From Chaetoderma sp. LZ-2023a (lineage: Eukaryota > Mollusca > Caudofoveata > Chaetodermatida > Chaetodermatidae): a stretch of DNA of 64,000 nt. The translations under genes were made by a program, and so were the position numbers. Each line of letters begins with the position of its first letter. Position 1 is the stretch's first letter. The notes beneath the pieces were generated by a model that saw only the letters and a list, made by a program, of their open reading frames with translations, did no database searches and had not been told where the DNA came from. Below, one piece after another: positions 63,014 to 64,000 of the stretch. Location of the stretch: assembly GCA_034401795.1 (NCBI GenBank), contig JAVVLW010002769.1, forward strand, positions 1 through 64,000, in the 5' to 3' direction.

Positions 63014-64000
63014 ATTTTTAGCTGAGCTTATGCCATGGCGACCGTCCGCCGTCTGTCCGTCCATCCGTCAACTTTTTTCTTTAAACGACTTCTCAAGAAC
63101 CACTTGGCCGATTTCAATTATATTGGGCAAGAAGTATCCTTACGGCACAGGGATCCAAGTTTGTTCAAACAAAGCCGATCGGCCAATTTGAATTTTTTTT
63201 AAGAAATGTCTTTAAAAATCTTTTCCGAAACCACATGGTGGATTGAAGTAAACCCCATGAAATATGATCTAGGGCAACAGCTGAACCAAGTTTGTTCAAG
63301 GGAACTTGATTGGTCAACTGGTTCAGCGGCCATTTTGGTTGACATAGTTTTAGCGAAAACGACTTCTCCAGAACCGCTGAAGGTATTGGGCTGGAATTTG
63401 TCAGATATGATTAGGAACTACGGGCCATTAAAGTCTGTTCAAGGGAAGTTGATCCGTCCAAAAACATATCCGCAGTGGACCAATCAAAATACAGCATGTT
63501 TGGCGGCCATATTGGACTTTTTTATTTGATGGATTTTGAGGCTGAAATTGGTTTTATGTTTGATTTTGGGTATTCTGATCACAAATTTGCAATTTTCAAA
63601 ACTGTCGGATAAACGGTTTGGCGGCCATCTTGGACCGTTTTCCCGCCAAAAGCTCCCATACTAAAGCAATGGGAAATTTAAAATGTCTTCTCGAGAACTT
63701 CTGGGCCGATTTCAATTTTATTTGGCAGGAAGCATCCTTAGGGTGTAGAGATTCAAGTTTGTGCAAACGAAGCCGATCGGTAGTCATCTTGATTTTTGGC
63801 CGATTTTTAGAAACGTCTTTAAAAATCTCTGAAACGCTTGGTGGATTGAAACAAACGCCATGAAATATGATCTAGGGCAAGAGCTGAACAAAATTTGTTC
63901 AAGGGAACTTGATTGGTCCCATGGTTTGGCAGCCATCTTGATTGACCTAGTTTTAGCGAAAACAACTCCAGAACCACTGAAGGGATCGGGCCGATATTTG
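63014..64000 (+). repeat. Second copy of the CACCTGGCC-type repeat, cut by window end
   Basis: Begins AGCTGAGCTTATGCCATGG and follows 11430 onward, again with two modules (about 63090 and 63690). It interrupts or abuts a truncated TTAA element at 62936-63013. The right end is outside the window. Confidence 0.8.

Overview
The window is animal nuclear DNA: long AT-rich stretches, GT-AG introns, dense palindromic repeats and two full-length tyrosine-recombinase retrotransposons. The one host gene I can identify is an IQGAP-type scaffold (IQ-motif GTPase-activating-like protein) on the + strand. I place 23 consecutive coding exons between 10869 and 62877 (2,706 coding nt, about 902 codons). They run from the end of the calponin-homology domain through the IQGAP internal repeats, the WW domain and four IQ motifs to the first part of the RasGAP-related domain. 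The gene is cut at both window edges: the N-terminal exons lie upstream of base 1, and most of the GAP-related domain and the C-terminus lie beyond 64000. The organism is probably a marine lophotrochozoan, most likely a mollusc. This rests on remembered dispersed repeats (the CACCTGGCC...GGCCCCTTGGGCCTCTTG element at 11.4-12.7 kb and 63.0-64.0 kb, and the CAGTCAAACCTGC element at 27.6 kb) and is inference.

Layout. 1-10868 is upstream intron packed with short palindromic elements, plus an antisense, 5'-truncated, frameshifted LINE (8161-10245). 10869-27086 holds exons 1-10, with an internally deleted DIRS element (about 15861-18442) in intron 3. 27087-37008 is intron 10, where an intact-looking DIRS-like element (DIRS-A, 28454-35453) has split a 53-bp minisatellite. 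37009-41690 holds exons 11-15. 41691-50144 is intron 15, with a second and apparently complete DIRS-like element (DIRS-B, 42477-49266). 50145-57845 holds exons 16-22, then a 5-kb intron, and exon 23 at 62803-62877.

DIRS elements. Both full-length copies are in the same orientation as the host gene. Each has gag, RT/RNase H plus a C-terminal domain, and tyrosine recombinase frames, terminal inverted repeats identical over about 156 nt, and an internal complementary region that exactly matches the two outer ends joined together. This is the diagnostic DIRS design for integration of a circular intermediate without target-site duplication. In both families gag appears to be spliced, with a short ATG exon joined in frame to the main gag frame.

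Intron repeats. About 40 copies of one palindromic element (TTAA-CCCTTTAA ... TTAAAGGG-TTAA, piggyBac-like ends), about 20 copies of a second hairpin family and several single foldback elements fill the IQGAP introns. Parts of introns not listed as repeats look like unremarkable AT-rich DNA: I see nothing to annotate in 421-1460, 2110-2560, 2760-3250, 5340-5590, 8033-8160, 13370-14160, 15300-15860, 19210-19920, 24480-25225, 25390-26010, 35880-37008, 49270-50140, 54000-54360, 54800-55389 and 58860-59700. Short repeat-like scraps may be present there that I did not resolve. I found no tRNA, rRNA, CRISPR or convincing promoter or polyadenylation site.
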